Shown here piece by piece: positions 46,920 through 56,294 of a stretch of DNA of 64,000 bases (position 1 is the first letter of the stretch; each line of letters begins with the position of its first letter). The translations under genes were made by a program, and so were the position numbers. The notes under the pieces are model-generated. The model was not told the origin of the DNA. It ran no database searches and was given only the letters and a program-made list of their open reading frames with translations. Source of the DNA: Shinella sp032095155 (lineage in GTDB: Bacteria > Pseudomonadota > Alphaproteobacteria > Rhizobiales > Rhizobiaceae). The DNA lies in NCBI RefSeq assembly GCF_049199905.1, contig NZ_JBLZPK010000011.1, positions 124,001-188,000 of the forward strand. The letters run 5' to 3'.

Positions 46920-47987
46920 ATGGATGACCGAACAGCCGACATGACCCATCGTTCTGCCAAACCTATGGAAATTAACAGTATTTCGAAGAGCTATGGCAAC
47001 TTTCGGGCGCTGGACAATGTCAGTGTTTCTGTGAAGGCCGGCGAACTGATCAGCATTCTCGGCCCTTCTGGGTCGGGAAAGAGCACTCTTCTGATGGCAG
47101 TTGCGGGATTCATTCGTCCGGAAAAGGGCAGCATCCATTTTGCCGGAGAGGACATTGTTCGCTTCCCGGCAAACAAGCGTGGTTTTGGCGTGGTGTTTCA
47201 AAGCTACGCGCTGTTCCCGCATCTCGATGTGCTTTCCAATGTCATGTTCCCGCTCAATGTCCGGGGCATTGCCGTGGCGGACTCGCGGGCGCGAGCGGAG
47301 GCGGCGCTGGAGACCGTCAAACTTGCCGGGTTTGGCGACCGCAAGATCAGTGCGCTGTCTGGCGGACAGCGGCAGCGCGTAGCGCTGGCGCGTGCGATCG
47401 TCTTCGAGCCGAACGTACTGCTGATGGACGAGCCGCTTTCGGCACTGGACAAGACGTTGCGCGAAGAAATGCAAATAGAAATTCGCGAGTTGCATACCAA
47501 GCTTTCCATCACCACGCTTTATGTCACGCATGATCAGCGGGAGGCGATGACGATTGCCGACCGTGTCGCGGTCATGGACAAGGGCCATATCGTTCAGCTC
47601 GATACGCCGGAAATGATCTACCGTCGCCCGAAGACGGAATTCGTGGCCCGGTTCATCGGCGAAGCTGTGATCGTCAGACTGGACGAGCCGTCGAACGGGA
47701 TCATCAGTGAGATAGGATCGCTGGGTGGCTCAGGGTCGATGCTCATGATCCGCAGCGAAGACCTTTGCCTCGCCTCTACGGGCGATCCTGCAGCTTGGCT
47801 TTCCCTGTCTGGATTGTTGCGGGGCATCGTGTTTCAAGGCGATAGCTGGCTCCTGCAGGTGGCCCTGCCGAACGGCGAGCAAATCTTGGCTCGGGCTCAG
47901 AAACATTTCATAGATGCGGTGCATGCCCTGTCCGTCGGCAGCGACGTGAAGTTGCACGTACGCCGAGATCTCTTGCACGTCCTTTAG
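46920..47987 (+). CDS. ABC transporter ATP-binding protein (PotA-like)
   Basis: A 355-residue nucleotide-binding subunit. Walker A GPSGSGKST, Q-loop FQSYALFPHLDV, signature LSGGQRQRVALARAI, Walker B VLLMDEPLSALD and switch His in VTHDQREAM are all present, followed by a C-terminal TOBE-type domain (MLMIRSEDLCLA). No ribosome site precedes the three possible starts (46920, 46941 and 46965); the first is taken. It starts 32 bases after the binding-protein gene and ends 8 bases before the first permease. It powers import of the operon's substrate. Confidence 0.92.
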   Translation: MDDRTADMTHRSAKPMEINSISKSYGNFRALDNVSVSVKAGELISILGPSGSGKSTLLMAVAGFIRPEKGSIHFAGEDIVRFPANKRGFGVVFQSYALFPHLDVLSNVMFPLNVRGIAVADSRARAEAALETVKLAGFGDRKISALSGGQRQRVALARAIVFEPNVLLMDEPLSALDKTLREEMQIEIRELHTKLSITTLYVTHDQREAMTIADRVAVMDKGHIVQLDTPEMIYRRPKTEFVARFIGEAVIVRLDEPSNGIISEIGSLGGSGSMLMIRSEDLCLASTGDPAAWLSLSGLLRGIVFQGDSWLLQVALPNGEQILARAQKHFIDAVHALSVGSDVKLHVRRDLLHVL

Positions 47988-47995
47988 GAGGGTTC

Positions 47996-48910
47996 ATGTC
48001 GACGGCTTCGCAAAACACCCCGGCCTTTGACGACAACACCGTAAGGCTTGCACGCGACGCGCAACAGGAACGCTTGGTGTCGTTCGGCTTTGTCCTACCC
48101 TGCCTCCTGATCGTGCTGATCTGTGTGATCATTCCCTGTGCGTGGCTGTTCTGGCTGTCCGCTTTTGGCGCGGACGGAACGCTTAGCCTGGAAAATTATG
48201 AACGGCTGACCGCAAGCGCCAGTTATACGCGAATCTTCATCACGACCTTCCAGGTGAGCCTCGCAACCGTTGTTCTCTGCGTGCTGATCGGCGTTCCTTT
48301 CGGCGCATTTATCAATCAACTACCTGCACGGCAGCAGACCTGGTTTCTGGTCGCAATCCTTCTGCCGTTCTGGACGTCCCTTCTGGTTCGCGCCTATGCT
48401 TGGTTAGTCCTCCTGCAGCGAACCGGAATGGTCAATTCCACGCTGATATCGCTTGGTATAATCGAGTCGCCATTGCCCCTGGCCTTCAACGCGTTTGCCA
48501 CGGTTCTCGGCATGGTCCACATCATGCTACCGATCTTCCTTCTGCCTGTTCTCGGCGCGATGCGCAGTATCGACCCTGCTGTTATGCGGGCATCGGCTAG
48601 TATGGGCGCCTCCCGCAGCTATACGTTTCGCAGGGTTTTCCTGCCCCTGGCGGCGCCGGGGATCACCGCGGGTGCAATCCTCGTCTTCGTCATGAGCCTT
48701 GGCTTCTATGTCACGCCTGCAATTCTCGGCGGTGGCAATGTGACTGTCGTTTCCATGCGAATAGCCAGAAGCTTGTCGAACTATGCCAATTGGGGGGCAG
48801 CTAGCGCTCTTGGCGTCGTGCTGCTCGTGTTCACGGCGCTTTTGTTTGCATTCAGTTATGCTCTGCAGGCCTGGCTGCGGGCTCCAGGAAAGGCGGTGGC
48901 AAATGCTTGA
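47996..48910 (+). CDS. ABC transporter permease (PotB-like)
   Basis: A 304-residue inner-membrane protein with six predicted segments: residues about 30-55 (FVLPCLLIVLICVIIPCAWLFWLSAF) and five in the ABC2-type core. The EAA loop lies near DPAVMRASASMGASRSYTFRRVFLPLAAPGI, which contacts the ATPase. TAGGAGGTTC is a strong ribosome site. Overlaps the second permease by 8 bases. Forms a heterodimeric channel with it. Confidence 0.92.
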   Translation: MSTASQNTPAFDDNTVRLARDAQQERLVSFGFVLPCLLIVLICVIIPCAWLFWLSAFGADGTLSLENYERLTASASYTRIFITTFQVSLATVVLCVLIGVPFGAFINQLPARQQTWFLVAILLPFWTSLLVRAYAWLVLLQRTGMVNSTLISLGIIESPLPLAFNAFATVLGMVHIMLPIFLLPVLGAMRSIDPAVMRASASMGASRSYTFRRVFLPLAAPGITAGAILVFVMSLGFYVTPAILGGGNVTVVSMRIARSLSNYANWGAASALGVVLLVFTALLFAFSYALQAWLRAPGKAVANA

Positions 48911-49700
48911 CGGTTTTGGAACCAGCCGTTGGCTGACGCTGCTGAAATGGACCGGGGCGATTGCGCTTGCCGTGTTCATGTCGGGGCCATCGCTCATCGT
49001 CGTGCCGATGTCATTTTCAGCATCGGACTTTCTCCAGTTCCCGCCTACCGAACTGTCCCTTCGCTGGTATCAGCATTTCTTTTCCTCGCTGACATGGATG
49101 GATGCCAGCCGGGCTTCACTGGTGGTGGGTGTGTTGACGACCGCGCTTTCCGTGCCGATCGGCATCGCCGCCGCATATGGCGTGATGTCGCTCAGCGCGC
49201 GAATGCGCATCATGGTCAGCGCGCTGATCGTACTGCCCGCAATCATTCCGGCAATCCTCATCGCCATCGGCTTGTTCTTCGTGCTTGCGCGCATTGGCAT
49301 GGTCGGGAGCCTTTCAGGTCTCGTCCTCGGCCATGTCGCGCTTGCCATACCGGTCGTTTTCGTCGTCATGAGTGCAGCCTTCAGCCAGTTCGACTTCACT
49401 CAGCAGAAAGCAGCCCGTAGCCTGGGCGCGACGGGCTGGCAAGCTTGGCGGAAGGTCGTGCTACCGCAGGTTTCGGGTTCAATCGCTGCGGCCTCCCTGC
49501 TTGCCTTCGTTACGTCGCTGGATGAAGTTGTGGTGGCAATGTTCGTCGCCAGCGGCGAGTACACGACGTTGCCCAAAGTGATGTTCACGTTGTTGCGCGA
49601 CCAGATCGACCCAACCATAGCCGTCGTCTCGACCCTTCTCTTGCTAATCGCCACGCTCGCTGTTCTGGTGGTGCTCAAGAAGGGCAAGCCGGTAATCTAA
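48903..49700 (+). CDS. ABC transporter permease (PotC-like)
   Basis: A 265-residue inner-membrane protein with six predicted segments, beginning MLDGFGTSRWLTLLKWTGAIALAVFMSGP. The EAA motif is FDFTQQKAARSLGATGWQAWRKVVLPQVSGS. The ATG at 48903 overlaps the preceding stop by 8 bases; an upstream start at 48783 would run through the previous gene. Last gene of the operon. Together with PotB-like it forms the import channel. Confidence 0.92.
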   Translation: MLDGFGTSRWLTLLKWTGAIALAVFMSGPSLIVVPMSFSASDFLQFPPTELSLRWYQHFFSSLTWMDASRASLVVGVLTTALSVPIGIAAAYGVMSLSARMRIMVSALIVLPAIIPAILIAIGLFFVLARIGMVGSLSGLVLGHVALAIPVVFVVMSAAFSQFDFTQQKAARSLGATGWQAWRKVVLPQVSGSIAAASLLAFVTSLDEVVVAMFVASGEYTTLPKVMFTLLRDQIDPTIAVVSTLLLLIATLAVLVVLKKGKPVI

Positions 49701-50031
49701 CGCCAGCGAACATGCTCGCTCTCACCCTCGCAACCGGAACACGCGCTCCATTTCGATTGGCGAATGGAAGGGCACTGGGCCCATAGGCTGGCGCGCAGGT
49801 GAAGGCGTTAAGGACCCAAACGACCGTAATTGCGGAGATCACACGCGGCAGCCCCGCAACCTGATGTCGGCCGAAGGGGTCGTCGATCGCCTCTAAGAAC
49901 GGCTTCAAATTCGCAGAGACGCTGGATTTGTCTCGCGAGCACACGTGCCGCCTATAAGACTATGCCGTTTGACAATGCGGCGCTAAAGTCATATTTGTTT
50001 TCACATTAAACAACAGTGTGGAGATGGATGC
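49701..50031. other. Intergenic region with IclR promoter
   Basis: About 330 bases. A minus-strand frame here has no ribosome site and no recognisable family, so I treat it as non-coding. The right part carries the promoter candidate for the IclR gene. Confidence 0.5.
49969..49997 (+). promoter_or_regulatory. Candidate promoter of the IclR-family gene
   Basis: TTGACA (49969-49974) is a perfect -35 box, with a weak TATTTG (49992-49997) 17 bases on. The gap to the start codon is about 35 bases. Confidence 0.5.
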
Positions 50032-50832
50032 TTGGATACGGCCGTGAAAGTTGCGCGCGAAGGCGAAACACTACCGGGCCATATCCAGAGTCTTGAAAAG
50101 GGCTTGCGTATTCTCGACGAGATCATCGAGTCTCCCGGTCCCTTGAAGCTTTCCGATATCATTCGTCGGTTCGATATGGACCGTGCCTCTGCCTTCCGCT
50201 TTCTCCAGACACTCGAACATGCCGGGTTTTTACGCAAGGACGCTACGACCAAGGAATATGATGTGGGCGGGCGGGTCTATTACTGGGCGTCGCGCCTGCG
50301 GGAAAAGACACGCATTATCGATTCCTTTCATGAGCAGTTGCAGCGCCTGGCAAGCATAACCCGGCAGACGACGCATCTCGGTCTTTTCGTCAATGACCGC
50401 GTCCTGCTGGCGGATTTTGCGTTGTCGGACTCGATCATCTCCATTCGCCACGTCATAGGCGTGCTGGAACCCCTCTATAGCTCGGCCGTCGGCAAGGCCA
50501 TCCTTGCTTTCCTGCCGCAGGAACAGCGGGAATCCCTCATCAAGAACCTCGAATTCGTCCAGCATACCAAAAGCACGATTACGAATGCCGACGATCTTCG
50601 GATTAACCTAACGGTAACCCGCCAGCGCGGTTATGCGATCGACGCTAACGAGACCCATGAAGGGTTGACATGCGTGGCGAGGCCGATTTTCAACACGGAC
50701 GGTGTTCCCGTCGCGTCGATCGGCATTACCTGCGTGACCGCTCTTGTCAGCGCCGATCCGGGCAAGTTCGAGCACATTATCGAGTCCATTCAGGCGATCG
50801 GAAGCGAACTGACCACGAAGCTAGCCACTTGA
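50032..50832 (+). CDS. IclR-family transcriptional regulator
   Basis: A 266-residue regulator. N-terminal winged HTH (IQSLEKGLRILDEIIESPGPLKLSDIIRRFDMDRASAFRFLQTLEHAGFLRKDATTKEYDVGGRV) and C-terminal effector-binding GAF-like domain (RQTTHLGLFVNDRVLLADF, YSSAVGKAILAFLPQ, RGYAIDANETHEGLTCVARPIFN) are typical. The start is TTG with GGAG upstream. It lies between the ABC operon and the VOC/ThuA/GMC genes and probably responds to a cluster metabolite, controlling one or both sides. Confidence 0.92.
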   Translation: MDTAVKVAREGETLPGHIQSLEKGLRILDEIIESPGPLKLSDIIRRFDMDRASAFRFLQTLEHAGFLRKDATTKEYDVGGRVYYWASRLREKTRIIDSFHEQLQRLASITRQTTHLGLFVNDRVLLADFALSDSIISIRHVIGVLEPLYSSAVGKAILAFLPQEQRESLIKNLEFVQHTKSTITNADDLRINLTVTRQRGYAIDANETHEGLTCVARPIFNTDGVPVASIGITCVTALVSADPGKFEHIIESIQAIGSELTTKLAT

Positions 50833-50857
50833 GCTTAAAGTTCGAACCGTCGATCGG

Positions 50858-51373
50858 TCAGTCCCGAGCTGCGAAGAGATCGCCGCGCAGGAACAGAGTT
50901 GCACGCAGGTGCCCTTCTGACTGCACCTCTTCGTCTGCAAGCCGGCGGAGCGGCTGGGTGAACACAGAGGGATCGATGGCGTTCACATCGGGGTGGTCGA
51001 TCTCGAAGAGATTGTCAGAGGGATCGCGAACGAACATCTGCACTTCGCCGCCGGGCAAGATCCATAAATCTGCGTAACGTGTGTTCTCCTCGAAGGCGCC
51101 GCGTGCCCTCAGCACATGATAAGCGCTGGCGAAATCGGCGACCTGAACGGCGAAATGCTGGTATGTGCGCAACTCCGGCGACGGACCGACCTGTTGCAGG
51201 TGCAATTGTAGATCTCCGAGCCGCATCCAGCAGACGGGGAAACCGAAATTCGGTGCTTGGATGCGCTCGCAACCCAAAACTTCGCGATAGAACGCTTCGG
51301 ATTCAGCAAGGTCGCGCGCAGGTATACTGACGTGATTGAGCTTGGCCTGTTGCGGTACGGATGCCTTGATCAT
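50858..51373 (-). CDS. VOC-family protein
   Basis: A 171-residue vicinal-oxygen-chelate protein (MIKASVPQQAKLNHVSIPARDLAESEAFYREVLGCERIQAPNFGFPVCWMRLGDLQLHLQQV..., then YQHFAVQVADFASAYHVLRARGAFEENTRYADLWILPGGEVQMFVRDPSDNLFEIDH). The metal ligands H in LNHVSIPA, H in YQHFAVQV and E in NLFEIDHPD are visible, as in glyoxalase/dioxygenase enzymes. ATG 51373 has AGGAG upstream, which decides the start over 51388. It converges with the IclR gene and is divergent from the ThuA-like gene. Confidence 0.88.
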   Translation of the reverse strand: MIKASVPQQAKLNHVSIPARDLAESEAFYREVLGCERIQAPNFGFPVCWMRLGDLQLHLQQVGPSPELRTYQHFAVQVADFASAYHVLRARGAFEENTRYADLWILPGGEVQMFVRDPSDNLFEIDHPDVNAIDPSVFTQPLRRLADEEVQSEGHLRATLFLRGDLFAARD

Positions 51374-51529
51374 GACGACTCCTATCATTCGATAAAGGCT
51401 GCATAGGACATAATTTCTCTATAATCAAATATAATTGTTTTAATAAGCACTTTTTGCTTTATATCGCTTGACGGTCTGCCGTGGGCGTGGGATTTTGTGT
51501 AAATCGTTGAGCAATGAGAAACTAATGGG

Positions 51530-52177
51530 ATGGAAATGAAGCGGTGTTTGATTGTCTCCGGCGGTTATGCTCCCCACCAGGCCCCGGCGGCTGCAGATCG
51601 GGTGGCACGCTTGCTGGAGCCTGAAGGTTTCCAGGTTACATTGCGCGACGATCTTTCGGCCTACGACATAGAGGATCTGACGAGCTACGACCTGATCGTC
51701 CCGAACTGGACGGTTGGCGATATGAGCGTCGATACCGCCAAGCGTTTATGGGCCGCCATTTCCTCCGGAGTCGGACTGGGCGGATTTCACGGAGGAATGG
51801 TAGATGGCTTTCGCGGCAGCGATCGTTTCCGCTATATGATCGGCGGCTCCTACGTTGCCGAGCCTGGTGGCATCCGCGATTACTGCGTCGAAATCACCCG
51901 GCCGGATGACCCCGTCGTCGCGGGTATCGCGGATTTCGCCTATCGGTCGGAACAGTATTACATGCATGTCGATCCTGCGGTCGAGGTTTTGGCGGTTACC
52001 CGATTCGACGATGCGCATCATCCATGGATCAAGGGCGTGGTCATGCCATCCATCTGGAAGAAGTCTTTTGGCGCGGGCCGCGTCTTTTTCTCCGCCTTGG
52101 GCCACGTCCCCGAGGAATTCGACGATCCGTCAATGTCTACCATTCTGAAGCGCGGCCTCGTCTGGGCCAGCCGCTAA
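51530..52177 (+). CDS. ThuA-like protein
   Basis: A 215-residue protein of the ThuA/trehalose-utilisation fold (class-I glutaminase-amidotransferase-like Rossmann fold): RCLIVSGGYAPHQAPAAADRVARLLEPEGFQVTL, YDLIVPNWTVGDMS, ISSGVGLGGFHGGMVDGF and GAGRVFFSALGHVPEEFDDP are conserved. In sugar catabolism ThuA-like proteins sit beside oxidoreductases, and here the next gene is a GMC oxidoreductase. Substrate unknown. The start ATG 51530 has no clear Shine-Dalgarno. Confidence 0.88.
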   Translation: MEMKRCLIVSGGYAPHQAPAAADRVARLLEPEGFQVTLRDDLSAYDIEDLTSYDLIVPNWTVGDMSVDTAKRLWAAISSGVGLGGFHGGMVDGFRGSDRFRYMIGGSYVAEPGGIRDYCVEITRPDDPVVAGIADFAYRSEQYYMHVDPAVEVLAVTRFDDAHHPWIKGVVMPSIWKKSFGAGRVFFSALGHVPEEFDDPSMSTILKRGLVWASR

Positions 52178-52217
52178 CCTCGTTTTCAAACCCCGCTTTT
52201 AATCCGGAACCACCACT

Positions 52218-53852
52218 ATGAACGACATCTCCGGTGCCAGCCCTCTGGATGGCAATCCATATGATTTTATCATCGTCGGTGCAGGTTCTGCCGGATGTGT
52301 GCTGGCCGCGCGGTTGAGCGAGGACGGCAAGCACAAGGTCCTGCTCCTGGAAGCCGGGCCGCGGGACCGCAATCCCTGGATCCACTTGCCGATGGGATAT
52401 TCTAAGCTCTTTGCCGACCGCCGCTACAACTGGATGTACGACAGCGAGCCCGAGCCTGGTCTCAACGATCGCGTCATGTATCAGCCGCGTGGCAAGGTGC
52501 TGGGCGGATCGAGTTCGATTAACGGCATGATGTATGTGAGGGGCAATGCGCGAGACTTCGACGACTGGGCAAGCGCCGGGTGTGCCGGCTGGTCCTATGA
52601 AGATGTCTTGCCCTATTTCCGCAAGTCGGAGGACCAGTCGCGCGGAGCTGACCGATGGCACGGGGCAGGAGGCCCCCTCAAGGTCTCCGACCAGTCTTTC
52701 GATCGGGAATTGCCGAAGGCGCTTTGCCGTGCGGCAGAGCAGGCGGGCCTCGAACGGAACGACGACTTCAACGGCGCAAAACAGGATGGTTTTGGCTACT
52801 ACCAGATGAATATTCACAAAGGGCGCCGATGGAGCGCTGCAAAGGGCTACCTTGCACCGGCAAGGAACCGCGCTAATCTGCGTATCGTCACGGACGCTTC
52901 GGTCCAGCGCGTCATGACGGAAAACGGAAGGGCGACCGGCGTGGTCTTCACGCGGGGTGGGAGGAAGCTCTGTGCCACAGCGCATGAGACAATCCTGTGC
53001 GCCGGAACGATTGCGTCGCCGCAGCTACTGATGGTGTCCGGCGTCGGGCCGGTCGAGCAGCTGCGCCAACACGGCATCGAGGCGATCGTGGACGCGCCGG
53101 AAGTCGGCTCCAATCTGCAGGACCACACCTGCATCCAGCTGATGTTCCGCTGCACCAAGCCGATTACGGTGAACGATGTCGCCAACAGCGTACTGCGCAA
53201 GATTGGCGTCGGTATGCAATACGCCTTTCTGCGATCTGGCTATCTCGCCGAAACCGGGATCTATGTCGGCGGCTTTGCACGCAGCGACGAAACACAGGAC
53301 AGGCCGGACATACAGATGGCGATGGCGGCCTGGAGCGTTGCGGAGCGTTCCAGCGCCGGGGCAAAACCGCACCCTTTCTCGGGCTTCAGCTTCAGTCCCG
53401 AACATGTCAATCCTGATGCGCGCGGTTCCGTGACGCTACGTTCTTCCGACCCAGCGCTCACACCGCGGATCGCCTTCAATTTCTTCCAGTCGGAATATGA
53501 TATCCGGGCCATGATATACGGCATCCGGTTGGTGCGCCGGATCGTCGGACAGCCGGCGATGCAGCCCTATGTCCAATCCGAGTTGCAGCCCGGCAGAGAC
53601 TTACAGACCGATGCCGACATGCTCGACTTCATACGGGCAAAGGGTGGTTCCGATATTCATGCGGTAGGGACGTGCCGCATGGGCGCCGATGCGACCGCCG
53701 TCGTCGATCCGCGTCTCCGCGTTAAGAGTATCAAAGGTCTGAGGGTCGTCGACGCCTCTGTCATGCCGCGCGTGGTGCGCGGTAATACGCATGCAGCAAC
53801 TGTCATGATCGGCGAGAAGGCGGCGGACATGATCCGCGAGGATGCCCGCTAG
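52218..53852 (+). CDS. GMC-family FAD oxidoreductase
   Basis: A 544-residue FAD enzyme of the glucose-methanol-choline family. Dinucleotide motif DFIIVGAGSAGCVLAARLSED, GMC signature YQPRGKVLGGSSSINGMMYVRGNARDFDDWA and second signature GTIASPQLLMVSGVGPVEQL; the C-terminal active-site His region is AVGTCRMGADATAVVDPRLRV followed by VVRGNTHAATVMIGEKAADMI. It oxidises primary or secondary alcohols. It is third in a run ThuA-GMC-serine hydrolase. A fragment related to the same motif exists at 43690. Confidence 0.95.
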   Translation: MNDISGASPLDGNPYDFIIVGAGSAGCVLAARLSEDGKHKVLLLEAGPRDRNPWIHLPMGYSKLFADRRYNWMYDSEPEPGLNDRVMYQPRGKVLGGSSSINGMMYVRGNARDFDDWASAGCAGWSYEDVLPYFRKSEDQSRGADRWHGAGGPLKVSDQSFDRELPKALCRAAEQAGLERNDDFNGAKQDGFGYYQMNIHKGRRWSAAKGYLAPARNRANLRIVTDASVQRVMTENGRATGVVFTRGGRKLCATAHETILCAGTIASPQLLMVSGVGPVEQLRQHGIEAIVDAPEVGSNLQDHTCIQLMFRCTKPITVNDVANSVLRKIGVGMQYAFLRSGYLAETGIYVGGFARSDETQDRPDIQMAMAAWSVAERSSAGAKPHPFSGFSFSPEHVNPDARGSVTLRSSDPALTPRIAFNFFQSEYDIRAMIYGIRLVRRIVGQPAMQPYVQSELQPGRDLQTDADMLDFIRAKGGSDIHAVGTCRMGADATAVVDPRLRVKSIKGLRVVDASVMPRVVRGNTHAATVMIGEKAADMIREDAR

Positions 53853-53885
53853 AACCTGACCTCAGCGGGAAAAGGAAACTGGATC

Positions 53886-55070
53886 ATGACACCTGCCACC
53901 ACAGCTTCTGCGAATGTCAGGCCGAAGGACCTCACGCTGTCAAACTGGGACCGGCCGCCATTCAATCGCTGGTCCTTTCAGCATGTGCGGGATATCGTGC
54001 CGACTGCACCAGTCGCGCGTGGTTTGCCGCAGGCTCTTCTTCACACATCGCAAGACTTCGATCTTGCACGCTTTACCTTCGCTGATAGCGGAGGTACGCA
54101 GATCACTGCGCAATCTTTGCTGGATCGCTCCTACACAGACGGGTTCCTTGTGCTTCACGGCGGGAAAATCGTTTGCGAGCACTACCACAACGGCATGCAG
54201 TCACACACTCTTCACCTTACGCAGTCCGTGTCGAAATCGGTCGTCGCGGCGCTGGCGGGTATTCTCGATGCACGGGGAGATTTTCCCCTAGAGCGCTCGG
54301 TAGCGGCCTATGTGCCGCAATTCTCCGGGAGCGCCTATCACGACGTGACGATGCGACACCTCCTCGATATGACCAGCGGCGTGCATTTTCCCGAAGACAT
54401 TGCCGATCCTGAAACAGGCTTCGGACTCATGGATATTGCCGTCGGCTGGAAGCCCGCCCCGGCAACCAATACCAGCCCGCGTAGTGTGCGCGCGTTGATC
54501 GCATCCATGGGGCAGATTGTGCGCCCACATGGGTTGCAATTCGAATATCGCTCCATGGAAACCGAGGTCTTGGGCTATTGCATCGAGGCGGCCACCGGCG
54601 CCAAACTGCCGACGCTGGTTTCCGAACTGATCTGGCAGCCCATGGGCGCAGAGTGCGACGCCAGTTTCGGCATCGATGCGGAGGGCTTTGCGATCGCTGA
54701 CGGAGGCCTTTCGGCGAGCCTGCGAGATCTTGGACGTTTCGGACTGATCTATGCGCAGAACGGATACGCCAACGGCCGGCAAATTGTGCCGGAAGCCTGG
54801 GTGCGCGAGACGCGTATCGGCGATCCGTCCTTGTTCACCACCGCGCAGAAGGCGAGCCGGCCGAATGGCGCCTATCGCAACAAGTTCTGGATCGAAGACG
54901 TGGAAAAAAGCGCCATCATGGCACTCGGCATCTTTGGTCAGATTGTCTACATCGATCATGCCCGAGATTTCGTCGGCGTCAAGTTGTCGTCATGGGCAAC
55001 AGCATTGGATGTGCCGATGCGAAAGGATGTGCAAAACCTGATGGGTGCGATGGCTAGCTCATTAACTTAG
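53886..55070 (+). CDS. Serine hydrolase of the beta-lactamase family (NylB-like)
   Basis: A 394-residue protein with the class C beta-lactamase/6-aminohexanoate-dimer hydrolase fold. Catalytic S-x-x-K in LTQSVSKSVVAALAGIL and Y-x-S in FEYRSMETEVLGYCIE are visible, as is the conserved MRHLLDMTSGVHFPED. Family members cut amides, esters and D-amino-acid peptides. No signal peptide. It follows the GMC gene by 33 bases, so the same transcript is likely. It may release an alcohol or amine product that the rest of the cluster consumes. Confidence 0.93.
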   Translation: MTPATTASANVRPKDLTLSNWDRPPFNRWSFQHVRDIVPTAPVARGLPQALLHTSQDFDLARFTFADSGGTQITAQSLLDRSYTDGFLVLHGGKIVCEHYHNGMQSHTLHLTQSVSKSVVAALAGILDARGDFPLERSVAAYVPQFSGSAYHDVTMRHLLDMTSGVHFPEDIADPETGFGLMDIAVGWKPAPATNTSPRSVRALIASMGQIVRPHGLQFEYRSMETEVLGYCIEAATGAKLPTLVSELIWQPMGAECDASFGIDAEGFAIADGGLSASLRDLGRFGLIYAQNGYANGRQIVPEAWVRETRIGDPSLFTTAQKASRPNGAYRNKFWIEDVEKSAIMALGIFGQIVYIDHARDFVGVKLSSWATALDVPMRKDVQNLMGAMASSLT

Positions 55071-55412
55071 TCAGGTTGCCGGAAGTGCACGAAATCAAGT
55101 TGACCGAAGGCAGCCACATATTGGTTACTTGAGCGACGCCAGAATACGCTGCCGCTGCCATGTCCGCACGTGTCATTTAACAATTCATACCGTCCGGTGC
55201 GTAGTCGTGGTGACGCGACGGTCCTACGAGAGCACTATCACATACAAGCACGGAATAGGGGGGCGACGGTTCGAACTGTTTCAAGGCGAAATAAGAATCT
55301 GGCTACGGCAGCTTTGCGCCTTCATTTCGGCCGTTGAGACAACTCGGGCTGACGCCTGAGAGCAGCCAGTCTGCTTATCACTTCCGCAAAGCGCCAAGAC
55401 CGGTAACTCGCC
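55071..55412. other. Intergenic region without recognised genes
   Basis: About 340 bases after the hydrolase stop. No terminator or promoter is recognised, and the frames are short. It borders an IS630 relic and may contain decayed transposon ends. Confidence 0.4.
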
Positions 55413-55830
55413 TCATCGAAATGCTGGGTCCTTGCAATTGTGCGAGGCCGAAAACACCGCCGGCACTCGCTCCATACCCCATATTTTTCTTCCTGCCTTT
55501 TTCGGGTTATCTCGGAAATGATCATTCCTATCGAGAAAGTAACGATCAATTGCCCGGATGGCATCATCGGTCGAACTGTAGTCGCTATTATGGATAATCG
55601 CTCTGGCCATTCCGCTAAACACCGACTCAATCACGTTAAGGAACTGAGCTGAGGCTGGAAGCGGAACAAGCTCAACCGTCGGATAACGCCGCAAATCCGC
55701 ATCGTGATTATGGGTCTCTATCGCTTCATTTAATCTCCTCGACACATGCCAGGAGGCGGCATCCCAAGACATAAAGATGCGGGACTTATCTCGGTATTCC
55801 TCGATAAGAAGGCTCGTGGACCTGACGGTC
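55413..55830 (-). pseudogene. IS630-family transposase fragment (C-terminal)
   Basis: Minus-strand frame continuous to about 55830: ...LIEEYRDKSRIFMSWDAASWHVSRRLNEAIETHN..., then FLNVIESVFSGMARAIIHNSDYSSTDDAIRAIDRYFLDRNDHFRDNPKKAGRKIWG. This is the C-terminal half of an IS630 DDE transposase (second D in SWDAASWH, E in NVIESVFSG). The N-terminal half and the inverted repeats are missing. Non-functional relic. Confidence 0.8.
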
Positions 55831-55895
55831 AGTATCGAAGGCAGGACTGCTCAGGGCCGGTTGCAGTCATAGCGCCGAAGCGCTGATAGTGGCCG

Positions 55896-56294
55896 TCAGG
55901 CGAACCCGCTGAATGCATCGGCCTCGCTTTGAGTAGTAAAGGTGAACGTGACCAGCTCACTCTCATCGTCCTGACGGATGCCGATCGCAGTCACGATCAA
56001 TCGAGCGATCTCGTCCTGCGCCTCATGTCCTGAGCGGGCTGATTTCACAGCCTTCTCGATGGCCGCTGTGAAGACTTCGCTGATCAGGCCAAGGCGCATA
56101 TTGTGTTTCATGATGATATCCCGGTCCTCGATGATCGCCGCCTGTTCTTCCTTCGGGATTGCGGCATTGTCCATCGCGGTGATCGTGGCATTGGTCGCGA
56201 GCTTGATCGGACCTTCCTGAAGCCACCGCTCGACCATCTGGTGAAACTGATGCATTCGCGCAGCGGGGATTGTTTTCTGGACCGTGATCGACAT
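55896..56294 (-). CDS. Hypothetical protein
   Basis: A 132-residue helical protein (MSITVQKTIPAARMHQFHQMVERWLQEGPIKLATNATITAMDNAAIPKEEQAAIIEDRDIIMKHNMRLGLISEVF...), mostly acidic. ATG 56294 has AGGA about 6 bases upstream, better than the starts at 56300 and 56318. It has no recognised family and is isolated beside the IS630 relic. Confidence 0.45.
   Translation of the reverse strand: MSITVQKTIPAARMHQFHQMVERWLQEGPIKLATNATITAMDNAAIPKEEQAAIIEDRDIIMKHNMRLGLISEVFTAAIEKAVKSARSGHEAQDEIARLIVTAIGIRQDDESELVTFTFTTQSEADAFSGFA

Noticed and set aside
45841..46920. Minus-strand frame of 359 residues opposite the binding-protein gene
   Set aside because: The plus-strand gene has a signal peptide and recognised fold; the opposite frame is rich in Arg and His and matches nothing.
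49675..49944. Minus-strand frame in the spacer before the IclR gene
   Set aside because: No ribosome site, no family, and it overlaps the permease stop; considered non-coding.
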